Source: Rhodopseudomonas sp. BAL398 (lineage in GTDB: Bacteria > Pseudomonadota > Alphaproteobacteria > Rhizobiales > Xanthobacteraceae). Taken from it: DNA of 64,000 bases. A program made the position numbers and the translations under genes. Below the pieces are notes generated by a model, which worked only from the letters and a program-made list of their open reading frames with translations, was not told the DNA's origin and did not search any database. Below, one piece after another: positions 38,037 through 48,304 of this stretch (the stretch's first letter is position 1; each line of letters begins with the position of its first letter). The stretch lies in assembly GCF_033001325.1 (NCBI RefSeq), contig NZ_CP133111.1, positions 1,984,001 through 2,048,000 on the forward strand, in the 5' to 3' direction.

Positions 38037-38190
38037 TCCCTCCCCCTTGTGGGGAGGGTGGCCGGCCGCAGGCCGGTCGGGTGGGGGTTGCCACGGGCGC
38101 GGTGCTCGCGGCACCCCCACCCCGGCCTCCGCTTCCGTCGATGCTGCGCATCGCCGTCGCTCGGCCGACCCTCCCCGCAAGGGGGAGGGA
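38037..38190. repeat. Palindromic intergenic repeat element with inverted ends
   Basis: A 154-base GC-rich element bounded by 23-base inverted ends (38037-38059 and 38168-38190) that match at 22 positions; inside are GGCCGGCCGCAGGCCGG and GTGGGGGT..ACCCCCAC pairings. It resembles intergenic mosaic repeats common in Bradyrhizobium and Rhodopseudomonas. It sits inside the ABC operon between ATPase and permease genes. Confidence 0.8.
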
Positions 38191-38231
38191 AATTTCTGCG
38201 ACCGCGCCCTTCAGCAAAAATGAGTAACGCA

Positions 38232-39053
38232 TCATCCCACCGCCTCGCCGGCCTGGGCGTAGCCCTTCATCACCTCGTCGCGGAGCACCGCCCAGATCTC
38301 GCGATGCAGCGTATGAAAGTCGTGGGTCAGGCGGATCTCGAAATTGTCGCGCGGGCGCGGCAGCGTCACCGGCCAATCGCCGATGATCCGCGCCGACGGC
38401 CCCGCCGACATGATCACCACGCGATCGGCCAGCGCGATCGCCTCTTCCAGATCATGGGTGACGAACAGCACCGCCTTGCGGTCGGTGGTCCATAATTCCA
38501 ACAGCAGATTGCCCATGATCTGTCTTGTCTGGGCGTCGAGCGGCCCGAACGGCTCGTCCATCAGCAGGATCTTCGGATCGCGGATCAGCACCTGCGCCAG
38601 GCCGACGCGCTTGCGCTGGCCGCCCGACAGCATGTGCGGATAGCGATGGGCGAAGCCGCCGAGCCCGACCGCGTTGAGCCAGCCCTGGGCGCGCGCCAGC
38701 GCCTGGGCGCGCGGCGCGCCGGCGATTTCCAGCCCGATCGCCACATTGTCGATCGCGGTCTTCCACGGCAACAGCGCGTCGGCCTGAAACAGATAGCCGG
38801 CGTCGCGGTTGAGCCCGTCGAGCGGCGCATCGAAGATCCGCACCGTGCCCGAGGCCGGCTGCAGCAAGCCGGCGGCGACATTGAGCAGCGTCGATTTTCC
38901 GCAGCCGGTGGGACCGACGATGGCGACGAACTCGCCATCGGCGACCGTCAGTGTCGCGCGCTCGACCGCGGTGTAGGTCCGCGCATCGGCGAGGCGAAAC
39001 GCCACCGTGGCGTCATGCAGCGCAATCGCCGTCGATGCCTCGCCTGCTTGCAC
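38232..39053 (-). CDS. NitT/TauT-family ABC transporter ATP-binding protein
   Basis: A 273-residue ATPase with Walker A GPTGCGKST, Q-loop LFQADALLPWKTA, signature LSGGQRKRVGLAQ and Walker B ILLMDEPFGPLD. GTG 39053 is chosen because GGAGG lies five bases upstream; longer frames from 39110 lack a site. As first gene of the operon it precedes permease and binding protein. Confidence 0.9.
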   Translation of the reverse strand: MQAGEASTAIALHDATVAFRLADARTYTAVERATLTVADGEFVAIVGPTGCGKSTLLNVAAGLLQPASGTVRIFDAPLDGLNRDAGYLFQADALLPWKTAIDNVAIGLEIAGAPRAQALARAQGWLNAVGLGGFAHRYPHMLSGGQRKRVGLAQVLIRDPKILLMDEPFGPLDAQTRQIMGNLLLELWTTDRKAVLFVTHDLEEAIALADRVVIMSAGPSARIIGDWPVTLPRPRDNFEIRLTHDFHTLHREIWAVLRDEVMKGYAQAGEAVG

Positions 39054-39237
39054 GCTGTCCTCCCATTTTGTTTCGCCGGATGCCTTAGCCCCCCGGCCGC
39101 GACAATTCAATGGACCCGCTCCGCGGTGGACGAGCCCGGCTGGCGCCTCATAAGGATGTCCGCGGCGCTTCTCGTGCTATATTGGTTCGAGCAATCGTTG
39201 CGCCGCGCCGGCCTGACGCAAACCACGGGCGGCAACG

Positions 39238-41423
39238 ATGCGGATTGATTCGGGATTACAACGCCGCCGCGTCCGGCTTTATTGGCCCGCCCTCGCCGAT
39301 CATATGACGCCGATCTCGATCGCCACGGCCTGTGGTGCCGTCGCCATCGCGTTGTTGCTGTCCAGCGCGGCACCGGCACTTGCCGACGGCGGCAAGGGCG
39401 GAACCGGCGCGGCGCTGATCCCGCTGTTCGGCACCGGCAGCGATGGCTTCGGAGGCAGCGATCCCATTTCCCTTTCTCCTTCCGAATCTCATGGTCAAGC
39501 CGGCGGCATGGTCTGCTCCGCGGGCAGCGGCGGCGGCAGCAGCGGCGGCGATGGCGGCGTCGGGATCTTCTTTGAATCGGCGGGCGCGAGCAATACGCTG
39601 ACCAATTATGGCACCGTGCAAGGCGGCACCGGCGGCAGCGGCGGATCGGGCGGCGTGTTGTCCGGCGCAGTCACGGGCCAGCAGGGTACCAAGGGCAATG
39701 CCGGGCGCGGCGGCGTGGGTGTAGTCGGTTTCGATCTCACCATCGCCAACGGGGGCAGCATCAGCGGCGGCCTGTCGGGCGACGGGACCACCCGCGCCGA
39801 CGCCATCGATTTCTATGGCACCAGCCAGCTCACCACCCTCGCCGGCGGCACGTTGACCGGCAATATCCGCATTGGCGACGGCGCGCTGACGCTGCTGCAG
39901 ACCGGGGCAAGCGCGGCCTATGCGAATATCATCTATGGCGGTGGCGCGCTGGCGATCACCACCGCCGCCGGCACCTCGGTGGCGCTGAACGGCGTCAACA
40001 CCTATGGCGGCGGCACCACCGTCACGACGGGCAGCACGCTGGCGATCAACAATTCGCAGTCCATCGGCAGCGGCGCCCTCGCGCTGCAGTCCGGCAGTAC
40101 CTTGAATATGACGGCGCCCGGACTAAGCGTCGGCAATGCGATCAGCGTCGCCGGCATGGCAATGATCGCAGCCGAGCAGGACGCCCGCATCACCGGCGCG
40201 ATCGTCGACGGCGCATCGCCCGGCGGCCTCATCAAGACCGGCCCGGGGCTGCTGATCCTCTCAGGTACCAGCAGTTACAGCAGCCTGACGCAGGTCAAGA
40301 GCGGCATCCTCCAGGTCGATGGCTCGATCGCCGCGACAATCTGACCACCGCGCTGACCCAGATCACCGACGAGACGCCGACCGCGACGCATCAGGCCGGC
40401 CTCAATGCGGCGACGCAGTTCGTCGGCATGATATCCCACCCAAGTATCGCCGGCCGCGGCGGCGAAGAATCCACGGCGTCTGCCTATGCGTCGAGCGACA
40501 CCGGGCGCAGCGGCTCGGCGCGCGACGCCTTCGCGATGATCACCAAGGCGCCGCCGCGCGCGGCTTCGTTCCGTCCATCCTGGAGCGTCTGGGCATCCGG
40601 CTTCGGCGGCACCCAGACCACCGACGGCAATGCCGCGACCGGCTCCAACACCGCCACCAGCCGGATCGGCGGTGTCGCGGTCGGCGCCGACTATCATTTG
40701 TCGGCCCAGACCGTGGCGGGCTTCGCGCTGGCCGGCGGCGGCACCAATTTCAGCGTCGCCGGCGGCGGCTCCGGGCGCTCCGATCTGTTCCAGCTCGGCG
40801 GCTTTGTGCGGCATGAGATCGGCACGGCCTATCTCACCGCCGCCGCGGCCTATGGCTGGCAGGACGTCACCACCGACCGCATCGTCGCGATCGGCGGCAT
40901 CGACCAGCTGCGCGCCAATTTCAATACCAACAGCTATTCGGCGCGGCTCGAAGCCGGCAATCGCTACGCGCTGCCCTGGCTCGGCGGCGTTGGTGTCACG
41001 CCCTATGCGGCCGCGCAGGTGACCTATCTCGACCTGCCGGCTTATTCGGAAGCCACTTTGTCCGGCCCGACCACTTTTGCACTCGCCTACGCCGCCAAGG
41101 GCCTCACAGTGCCGCGCAGCGAACTCGGCCTGCGCGGCGACAAATCCTTTGCGCTCGGCGACAAGCTGTTGACGCTGCGCGGCCGCGCCGCCTGGGCGCA
41201 TGATTTCAACACCGACCGCTCGGCGATGGCGACCTTCCTGGCGCTGCCCGGCGCCAGCTTCGTGGTCGGCGGCGCCTCGCCGGCCGCCGACGCCGCACTC
41301 ACCACCGCCTCGGCCGAGTTGACGCTCGCCAACGGCATTACGCTGGGCGCCAGCTTCGAAGGCGAGTTTTCCGACGTCACCCGCAGCTACGCCGGCAAGG
41401 GCGTGGTGCGCTACGTGTGGTGA
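39238..41423 (+). pseudogene. Frameshifted autotransporter (passenger and beta-barrel in different frames)
   Basis: The first frame (39238-40344; ATG 39304 is an alternative start) gives a signal peptide (AIALLLSSAAPALA), Gly/Ser-rich segments and parallel beta-helix repeats (GLIKTGPGLLILSGTSSYSSLTQVKSGILQVDG). It stops in SIAATI. From about 40326 another frame continues with DNLTTALTQITDETPTATHQA and then the C-terminal beta-barrel: SWSVWASGFGG, repeated beta strands and the terminal aromatic VRYVW. The shift lies where DGSIA would be followed by further beta-helix repeats, so a deletion probably removed passenger DNA and broke the frame. A sequencing error is the alternative. Confidence 0.75.
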
Positions 41424-41441
41424 CAGCGCGAGCGCCCCGGC

Positions 41442-42293
41442 CTATTGCGGCGCCAGCAATCCCAATCGCTTCGCCACGATCCTGTCGATCACCCGCTTCG
41501 GCAGCAACGTCATCATCAGATAGCGCAACGGCGCCGGCGTCATGGTGTAGCGCACCCGCGGTCTGTCCATCGTCAGCACCTCGTGGATGCGCGCCGCGAT
41601 GGTCTCCGGCGGCAGGCCGCTTTGGTCCATCTGCGGCAACAGCGTCATGACCCGCTGCAACGCCGGGAAATACGGTGAATTCCTGAAGCGGGAGACATCC
41701 TCCTGCATCGCCTTGGCCCAGATCGGCGTCTTCACCGCGCCCGGCGCGATGACCACGACATCGATGCCGAACAGCATCAATTCGCGGCGCAGCGCTTCGC
41801 TCAGCCCCTCGATCGCGTGCTTGGAGGCCGAATAGGCGCCCATCAGCGGATTGCCGATCTTGCCGGCCAGCGAACTGATCATCACGATCCGTCCCTTTGG
41901 CCCGCGCAGCGCCGGATCGGCGCCGAGCAGCAGGGCGAAGGCCTGCGTCGCGATGATCGGCCCGATCACATTGACGTCGAACTGGCGACGAAATTCGTCG
42001 GCGGCAAGCCCCAGCACCGGCCCCGACACCGAGATCCCGGCATTGTTGACGAGGCCAGCCAGAGTCTCGCCGTTCAGCGCTACCCGCACCTCGTCCGCCG
42101 CCAGGAACACCGCGGCCTCGTCGGTGACGTCGAACAGCAGCGGCGTGAAGGCGTCGCCGAGCTCGGCCTTGAGCCGCTCGGCGTCGGCCGGCTGGCGCAC
42201 GCTGCCGAACACCCTGAAGCCGCGCTGTAGCAGCAGTTTCGCGGCGGCGTGGCCGATCCCGGTGGAGACGCCGGTGACGACGATGGATCGCAT
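41442..42293 (-). CDS. Short-chain dehydrogenase/reductase
   Basis: A 283-residue classical SDR with TGVSTGIG at the N-terminus, NNAG, catalytic serine in MISSLAG and YSASK. The C-terminal 80 residues (QMDQSGLPPETIAARIHEVL...RYTMTPAPLRYLMMTLLPKRVIDRIVAKRLGL) resemble SDRs acting on lipids or steroids with a membrane-interacting end. Substrate unknown. It converges with the autotransporter. Confidence 0.85.
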   Translation of the reverse strand: MRSIVVTGVSTGIGHAAAKLLLQRGFRVFGSVRQPADAERLKAELGDAFTPLLFDVTDEAAVFLAADEVRVALNGETLAGLVNNAGISVSGPVLGLAADEFRRQFDVNVIGPIIATQAFALLLGADPALRGPKGRIVMISSLAGKIGNPLMGAYSASKHAIEGLSEALRRELMLFGIDVVVIAPGAVKTPIWAKAMQEDVSRFRNSPYFPALQRVMTLLPQMDQSGLPPETIAARIHEVLTMDRPRVRYTMTPAPLRYLMMTLLPKRVIDRIVAKRLGLLAPQ

Positions 42294-42336
42294 AAGAGGC
42301 TCCTGCCTGCTGATTGCCGGCGCAGACTAGAGCTAT

Positions 42337-42430
42337 TCCGGTTCTGATAGAATCAGAACCGGAGCTCTAGATTCTTGTTTTGACGCGTTTTCTTCACGCG
42401 AACCGGTTTCCACTTCGCTCGAAAACACTC
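42337..42430. repeat. Intergenic hairpin plus dispersed repeat
   Basis: A 12-bp hairpin (TCCGGTTCTGAT-aga-ATCAGAACCGGA, 42337-42363) is followed by a sequence (TTGACGCGTTTTCTTCACGC...CGAAAACAC) that recurs in many Bradyrhizobiaceae genomes in my experience, with its own GTTTTC/GAAAAC inverted ends. It occupies the whole spacer between the SDR and the methyltransferase genes and ends at the latter's stop codon. Confidence 0.65.
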
Positions 42431-43269
42431 TAATCCGTCTCGGCCGGTTCGGTCGAGAGCCACCAGCCGTCGCCGGAATACCAGCAGTTGTCGTCCGGCG
42501 CATCGTCGATCCAAAACGAGCGTACCGATTCCCAACCGCCGGCAAAGGCGGCGGTGAGACGTCTTCCGGCCTCAGGGTCCTGCGGTCCGACGCAATTGAT
42601 GAAGGCCGCGCGCGAGACGAATTTCGCCGGCCACGCCGTGCCCTGGGCCGGGCGCTCGATCAGCAGCATGCCGCCCACGCCCTCCGGTGGCTGTAGCGGA
42701 AACAACAGGCGCCCGCCCGGCCGCAGCGCCTCGATCCAGGCCCAGCTCGGCTGGGTGATGCCGGCGCAGACATAGACCACGTCGACTTTCGGCAGTCCGT
42801 CGGCGATCGCGCTCTCGGCCCGCAACTCGACCTGCGGCAGGTCCTTGAGATTGTCGCGGGCGCGCGCGGCGAAGTCCGGATCGATCTCATAGGCGAACAC
42901 CCGCCCCTGCGGGCCGACCAGATGGGCGAGGATCGCCGTGTAATAGCCGGAGCCGGCGCCGACCTGCAGTACCTGTTCGCCCGGTTGCGGCCGCACCGCT
43001 GCGAGCCATAGCGCATGGACGCCTGGCTGACCGATATTGACGCCGCGCGCGGCATCGAGCGCAACCAGCGCGTCCTGATACAGGAAGGCCGGATCGTCGT
43101 CCGGTGTCAGGACGTAGGCCTTGCCGAGCCCTTTCATCGACCATGGCCCCGGCCCGGCGAAGGGTTCGCGCGGCACGGCGGCGAATGCGTCGCGGACCCG
43201 CGGGTCGCGATGGCCGGCGATCAGCTCGGCGTAGAACGTGCGGTATTTTTGCGATCTGTCGGTGGTCAT
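42430..43269 (-). CDS. Protein-L-isoaspartate methyltransferase-like protein
   Basis: A 279-residue SAM-dependent methyltransferase. The SAM site VLQVGAGSGYYTAILAHLVG and VFAYEIDPDFAARARDNL are those of the PCMT family, and the N-terminus VRDAFAAVPREPF is also PCMT-like. The C-terminal ~90 residues (after GGRLLFPLQ) extend beyond ordinary PCMT (about 210 residues) and contain many Trp residues (WESVRSFWIDD...CWYSGDGWWLS). Its substrate might not be isoaspartyl protein. Confidence 0.75.
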   Translation of the reverse strand: MTTDRSQKYRTFYAELIAGHRDPRVRDAFAAVPREPFAGPGPWSMKGLGKAYVLTPDDDPAFLYQDALVALDAARGVNIGQPGVHALWLAAVRPQPGEQVLQVGAGSGYYTAILAHLVGPQGRVFAYEIDPDFAARARDNLKDLPQVELRAESAIADGLPKVDVVYVCAGITQPSWAWIEALRPGGRLLFPLQPPEGVGGMLLIERPAQGTAWPAKFVSRAAFINCVGPQDPEAGRRLTAAFAGGWESVRSFWIDDAPDDNCWYSGDGWWLSTEPAETD

Positions 43270-43330
43270 CGCTGCCCCACTGGCTTGCGGCGCTCAGTCT
43301 ATTCCCGATTCCGGTCATGCCGATAAACGA

Positions 43331-43360
43331 AAACCCGACCGCGTTGCCGCGATCGGGTTT
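43331..43360 (-). terminator. Terminator downstream of ilvC
   Basis: A 13-bp stem around TTGC (AAACCCGACCGCG and CGCGATCGGGTTT). The one imperfect pair is G-U in leftward RNA, and the leftward strand ends in TTT, so it probably terminates the ilvC transcript after the intervening repeat. Confidence 0.65.
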
Positions 43361-43398
43361 GTCAGTTCTGTCATGCCGAGCTGCGCGCCTCAGAGCCG

Positions 43399-43448
43399 TG
43401 TCCCGGGCGCGATGCGGCATTCTTATGCCGCTTCGCAGAACCGGGACC
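43399..43448. repeat. Repeat copy A: nested CCCGG/GCGGCA hairpin
   Basis: TCCCGG-GCGCGAT-GCGGCAT-tctt-ATGCCGC-TTCGCAGAA-CCGGGA: an outer 6-bp stem and an inner 7-bp stem. A second copy with compensating changes occurs at 55346-55390, and a relative at 53231-53366. Confidence 0.75.
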
Positions 43449-43490
43449 GTTGCAGATGCTGTGTTCCGTAACGGCCCCGGCTCAGCATGC

Positions 43491-44645
<1,155 letters not shown>

Positions 44646-44656
44646 TCATGGCTCGG

Positions 44657-45259
44657 TTACGGCTCCCGCAGCACGGGATATAGCGAGGCCAGCAGCAAAA
44701 GCCCCATCGCCAGGTTGAACGCCCGCACCGCTCGCGGGGACTTCACCAGCGTCTGCAGCGCGGTACCGGACCAGGCCCAGGTCACCGCCGAGAGCACCCC
44801 CAGCAGCAGCGACAATCCGGTCTGCAGCAGGATATTCCAGGGATAGGACGCAATCGCCGCATAGGCGGTGATGGTGCCGATCGCCATCACCCAGCCCTTG
44901 ACATTGACCCATTGGAACAGCGCCGCCCCCAGAAAGGTCATCGGCCGGCGCCGCTCGGCCGCGCCGGACTCGGGCGGGCCGGCGCGCGCGATTACAACCG
45001 CGAGATAGACCAGATAGGCCGCCCCGATATATTTGAGAACGACCTGCAACATCGGATAGGCGGTGAACACGGCGCCGAGGCCAAGCCCGGTCACCGCGAT
45101 CATGAAGGCGAAGCCGAACGCGACGCCGGCGATATGCGGCACGGTGCGGCGAAAGCCGAAATTCAGGCCGGAGGTCAGCAGCATGATGTTGTTCGGCCCC
45201 GGCGTGAAGAACATCACCACGGCAAAGCCGATGAAGCCGATCAGCAGATCCTGCGACAT
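44657..45259 (-). CDS. LysE/RhtB-family exporter
   Basis: A 200-residue inner-membrane protein with about six helices and the family N-terminus FTPGPNNIMLLTSGLNFGFRRT. Family members export amino acids or homoserine lactones. It lies 4 bases downstream of the EamA-family gene and is presumably co-transcribed. With branched-chain synthesis genes nearby, amino-acid export is possible but not shown. Confidence 0.88.
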   Translation of the reverse strand: MSQDLLIGFIGFAVVMFFTPGPNNIMLLTSGLNFGFRRTVPHIAGVAFGFAFMIAVTGLGLGAVFTAYPMLQVVLKYIGAAYLVYLAVVIARAGPPESGAAERRRPMTFLGAALFQWVNVKGWVMAIGTITAYAAIASYPWNILLQTGLSLLLGVLSAVTWAWSGTALQTLVKSPRAVRAFNLAMGLLLLASLYPVLREP

Positions 45260-45263
45260 CGGC

Positions 45264-46136
45264 TCAGGCCACTTCCGGCAGCGGCCGGGCGCGCCCGAAC
45301 AGCAGCATGATGGCGATCCCGGCGACCACGATCAGCATGCCGGACAGCCGCAGCGGCCCGAATTGCTCGCCGAATACGATCGCCGAGGCCCCTGCCCCGA
45401 TGAACGGCACCAGCAGCGCGAACGGCACCACCTGCGCCGCCGTATAGGCGTGCAGCAGCCGGCCCCAGATCCAGTAGCCGATCGTGGTACTGCCGATCGA
45501 CAGCGCCAGCAGGCAGCCCATCACCCCGGGCGACAGATGCGACAGCGATGCCCAGATCGCCGCCGGCCCGTCGGCCAGCAAGGACGCCGCGACCAACGGC
45601 GGCAGCGACGCCAGGCTGACCCAGGCGAATAGATCGAGCATCGGCACGTCGCGGGCCTTCCGCAGCAGCAGATTGGTGAAGGCAAAGCTGATCGGCGCCG
45701 TCATGGTGACGGCAAAGGCGAAAAACGTGAAATCATAGCCGACGGTGAAGCAGATCATCAACAGCCCGCAGGCGGCGACGCCGATACCGATCAGTTGCAC
45801 CCGGGTCGGCCGCTCGCCGAGCAGCAGCGCCGCAAAGGCGATGGTGAACAGCGCCTGGCTCTGCACGATCACCGCGGTCAGTCCCGGCGGTACGCCCTGG
45901 GCGAGACCCCAGGTCTGGGTCAGATATTGCCACACCAGCAACAGGCTGATGCCGATCCATACCGGCCAGGCCAGTTTCGGCCGCGGCAGCAGCAGGCATG
46001 GCAGCGCGGTAATCGCGAACCGCACCAGATTGAGCAGCGTCGGCGACATCTCGGTGACGGCATAGCGGGTGAAGACGAATCCCAGCCCCCAGATCACCGC
46101 GACCCCGAGCGCGAGCGCGATGTCGGCTGGCTTCAT
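45264..46136 (-). CDS. EamA/DMT-family transporter
   Basis: A 290-residue protein of ten helices in two homologous EamA domains (VIWGLGFVFTRYAVTEMSP at the start; LPFIGAGASAIVFGEQF-like segment in the second half). ATG 46136 with GAGGAA about five bases upstream; longer frames add a basic, non-membrane N-terminus. Substrate unknown; often amino-acid or metabolite efflux. Confidence 0.88.
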   Translation of the reverse strand: MKPADIALALGVAVIWGLGFVFTRYAVTEMSPTLLNLVRFAITALPCLLLPRPKLAWPVWIGISLLLVWQYLTQTWGLAQGVPPGLTAVIVQSQALFTIAFAALLLGERPTRVQLIGIGVAACGLLMICFTVGYDFTFFAFAVTMTAPISFAFTNLLLRKARDVPMLDLFAWVSLASLPPLVAASLLADGPAAIWASLSHLSPGVMGCLLALSIGSTTIGYWIWGRLLHAYTAAQVVPFALLVPFIGAGASAIVFGEQFGPLRLSGMLIVVAGIAIMLLFGRARPLPEVA

Positions 46137-46340
46137 TGCGTTTCCTCGCCGGGCCATTCGATCTCGACGCGCCCGCTGATGTGTCGGGTTCCTAGCCCAT
46201 CCGGCCAGCCAAGGACAGCCACCGGATCGCGGGCCTGCTACCCGCGCGCCGCGTGACAAACTGGCAATACTTCAAATCGGAACGATGCGTAGTGCAGCGG
46301 ATTGGTTCGGCGGGGGCGACAACCGACCAAGGGAAACATC

Positions 46341-46745
46341 ATGATGATCAAACAACTTCTCGCATGTGCAATCCTGTCGACCGCGTTGAGCCAGGCCGCC
46401 TTCGCCGGCCCCGGTCCGTCGGCCGATAATACGACGACGAAATCCACCAACAAGATGAGTTCCAACCAGAACGCGCAGGATGCCAGAAGCCTGCCGCAGG
46501 AAATCCGCAGCAAGCTGCAGAAGGCCGGCTACACCGACGTCAAGGTGGTGCCGAGATCGTTCACCGTGCAGGCCAAGGACAGCGACGGCGATCCGGTGCT
46601 GATGATGATTGGTCCGCATTCGATGACGATGATTTCAGCGATGAACACCGACCAGAACTCCGCCACCACCGGCAGCGCGATGTCGCCCGGCAAGTCCAGC
46701 TCGGGCAACTCCGCCGCGTCCGGCAATAGCAGCGACAACAAGTAA
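46341..46745 (+). CDS. Small exported protein of unknown function
   Basis: A 134-residue protein with signal peptide MMIKQLLACAILSTALSQAAFAG. The core SLPQEIRSKLQKAGYTDVKVVPRSFTVQAKDSDGDPVLMMI looks like a small PepSY/YpeB-like alpha-beta unit with a 'GxxDVKV' turn; the last 40 residues are a Ser/Asn/Gly-rich tail. GGGAAAC precedes the tandem ATGs. Likely periplasmic; no function is assigned. Confidence 0.7.
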   Translation: MMIKQLLACAILSTALSQAAFAGPGPSADNTTTKSTNKMSSNQNAQDARSLPQEIRSKLQKAGYTDVKVVPRSFTVQAKDSDGDPVLMMIGPHSMTMISAMNTDQNSATTGSAMSPGKSSSGNSAASGNSSDNK

Positions 46746-46869
46746 ATTTCCGCCGCACTGGCAGGCGGGGCCATCACGGGCCTCGCTTGCAGCGCCCGGT
46801 AGATTCGACGGGTCAGGGCAACGCCGCCCGCCAGGCCCGCGCAGAAAGCGCGCAGAGAGGTCGAACGCC

Positions 46870-47472
46870 ATGTCATCCGAAAGCTGGAGCGGGATCGTCC
46901 AGATTCTCTGGGTCGCCCCCCTCGCCTATGCGGCGCTGGTCGCGTTGCTGCGGCTGTCGGGGAAGCGCACCCTGACCAAGCTGAATGCGTTCGATCTGGT
47001 GGTCACCGTCGCCCTCGGTTCGACGCTGGCGACCGTGCTGCTGAATAAGAACGTGACTTTGATGGAGGGCGTGCTGGCGATCGCCCTGCTGATCGGATTT
47101 CAGTTCGCCATCACCTGGGCGTCGCTGCGGCTGCCCTGGTTCAAGAACCTGGTGAAGAGCGAGCCGACCTTGTTGCTACGCAACGGCGCGTTCATCGAAT
47201 CGGCGCTGCGCGCGCAGCGAGTCACGCGCGACGAAGTCGCGGCCGTGTTGCGCGGCAAGGGCATCTCTCACGCTGGTGAGGTCGATGCGGTGGTGCTCGA
47301 AACCGACGGCTCGTTCAGCGTGATGCGATCGGTCGACTGGAATAAGGCGTCGACCCTGCAAGGCGTCGACCTTGCAGCGGTGGACGAGGCCGGGGAACAA
47401 TCCGGCGCGCCGCCTGTTCCCTCTCGGGTGTCCAGCGCCCGCGGGCCGCGACCCCAGCCGTCCCGTCAATAA
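46870..47472 (+). CDS. DUF421/YetF-family membrane protein
   Basis: A 200-residue protein with three N-terminal helices (to ~residue 85) and a small soluble domain. Family hallmarks: RLSGKRTLTKLNAFDLVVTVALGSTLA and the soluble EPTLLLRNGAFIESALRAQRVTRDEV. YetF-like proteins are broadly distributed and of unknown role, linked to stress or spore functions. The C-terminus after residue 175 is low-complexity. Twelve bases before the host-attachment-like gene; likely one transcript. Confidence 0.85.
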   Translation: MSSESWSGIVQILWVAPLAYAALVALLRLSGKRTLTKLNAFDLVVTVALGSTLATVLLNKNVTLMEGVLAIALLIGFQFAITWASLRLPWFKNLVKSEPTLLLRNGAFIESALRAQRVTRDEVAAVLRGKGISHAGEVDAVVLETDGSFSVMRSVDWNKASTLQGVDLAAVDEAGEQSGAPPVPSRVSSARGPRPQPSRQ

Positions 47473-47484
47473 CAGGAGCCCCTC

Positions 47485-47880
47485 ATGGCCATTATTCCGC
47501 ACAATACCCTCGTCGTGGTCGCAGATGGCGGTGGCGCGATGCTGCTACGCAACAGCGGCAAGGGCGGGCAGATCGAATTGCGCGAGGAAAGCCGGCTCGC
47601 GCCGAACGAGTTGTTGAACGACGGCCCGTCCGGATCGCGCCCGGAGGAACAGACCGAGAGCCAGACCGACGAAGCCACCTTCGCCAAGCAACTGACGCAG
47701 ACGCTGAACAAAATGAGGCTCGGCGGCGAGTTCGACAAGCTGGTGCTGATCGCCGACCCGCAGACGCTGGGCCAGATGCGCCCGATCATGCACAAGACCG
47801 TCGAGGCCGCGCTGATCTCGTCACTGGCCAAAGACCTGACCAACCACTCGTTCGAGGACATCGCCAAGGCCATCGGCTAA
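47485..47880 (+). CDS. Host-attachment family protein (AtsE-like)
   Basis: A 131-residue soluble protein beginning with VVVADGGGAMLLRNSGKGG and containing TDEATFAKQLTQTLNKMRLGGEFDKLVLIADPQTLGQMRP and HSFEDIAKAI, the standard blocks of the 'host attachment protein' family (baeRF-type ribosome-associated fold). The name comes from an Agrobacterium attachment locus; biochemical function is not known. Confidence 0.85.
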   Translation: MAIIPHNTLVVVADGGGAMLLRNSGKGGQIELREESRLAPNELLNDGPSGSRPEEQTESQTDEATFAKQLTQTLNKMRLGGEFDKLVLIADPQTLGQMRPIMHKTVEAALISSLAKDLTNHSFEDIAKAIG

Positions 47881-47944
47881 GCGCGACCGGATCCGGCGCG
47901 GATCGCGGGGCGCCGTCCCGTATCCATGGCGCTATAATGCGTAA

Positions 47945-48304
47945 TCAGCGCCCGCCACCGAGCCCCAGCAGGGCAACCAGAAGACCGCGGATGTCGGCCA
48001 TGACCGATTCCGGCACCACACCGACGACGCGGCAGCCGCGCGCCTCACGATCGACGGATTTGATCTGATCGACCAGAATAGCGCCGCCGATCGGCAACCC
48101 AGCCGGCAACACGACCTTGAACGGATAGGGCGTCATGTTGGTGGTGATCGGACAGATCACCATATAGCTCGTCTTCGCATGGTAGCCGGAGCTGGTCAGA
48201 ATGACGCATGGCCGGTTGCCCGACCGCTCGCGCCCCACCCGCGGATCGAGGTTGACGTAAGCGAGATGTCCCTGGTCCGGGACGCCGTCAGCCTGAATAG
48301 TCAT
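47945..48304 (-). CDS. mazF: MazF-type endoribonuclease toxin
   Basis: A 119-residue toxin with the MazF/PemK fold markers: GHLAYVNLDPRVGRERSGNRPCVILTS at the N-terminus, ICPITTN, and ILVDQIKSVDREARG. MazF cleaves mRNA at short sequences. It overlaps the antitoxin gene by 17 bases, the common layout of this pair. All core residues (Arg after GxE, Thr in PITTN) are present, so it is probably active. Confidence 0.93.
   Translation of the reverse strand: MTIQADGVPDQGHLAYVNLDPRVGRERSGNRPCVILTSSGYHAKTSYMVICPITTNMTPYPFKVVLPAGLPIGGAILVDQIKSVDREARGCRVVGVVPESVMADIRGLLVALLGLGGGR

Noticed and set aside
37991-38231. CRISPR array in the repeat-rich spacer
   Set aside because: There are inverted, not regularly spaced direct repeats, and no cas genes; no CRISPR array was seen anywhere in the window.
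40428-41423. The autotransporter beta-barrel as an independent gene
   Set aside because: The ATG at 40428 lies within the barrel-linker sequence that continues upstream in the same frame, and there is no signal peptide; it is better read as the second half of a broken gene.
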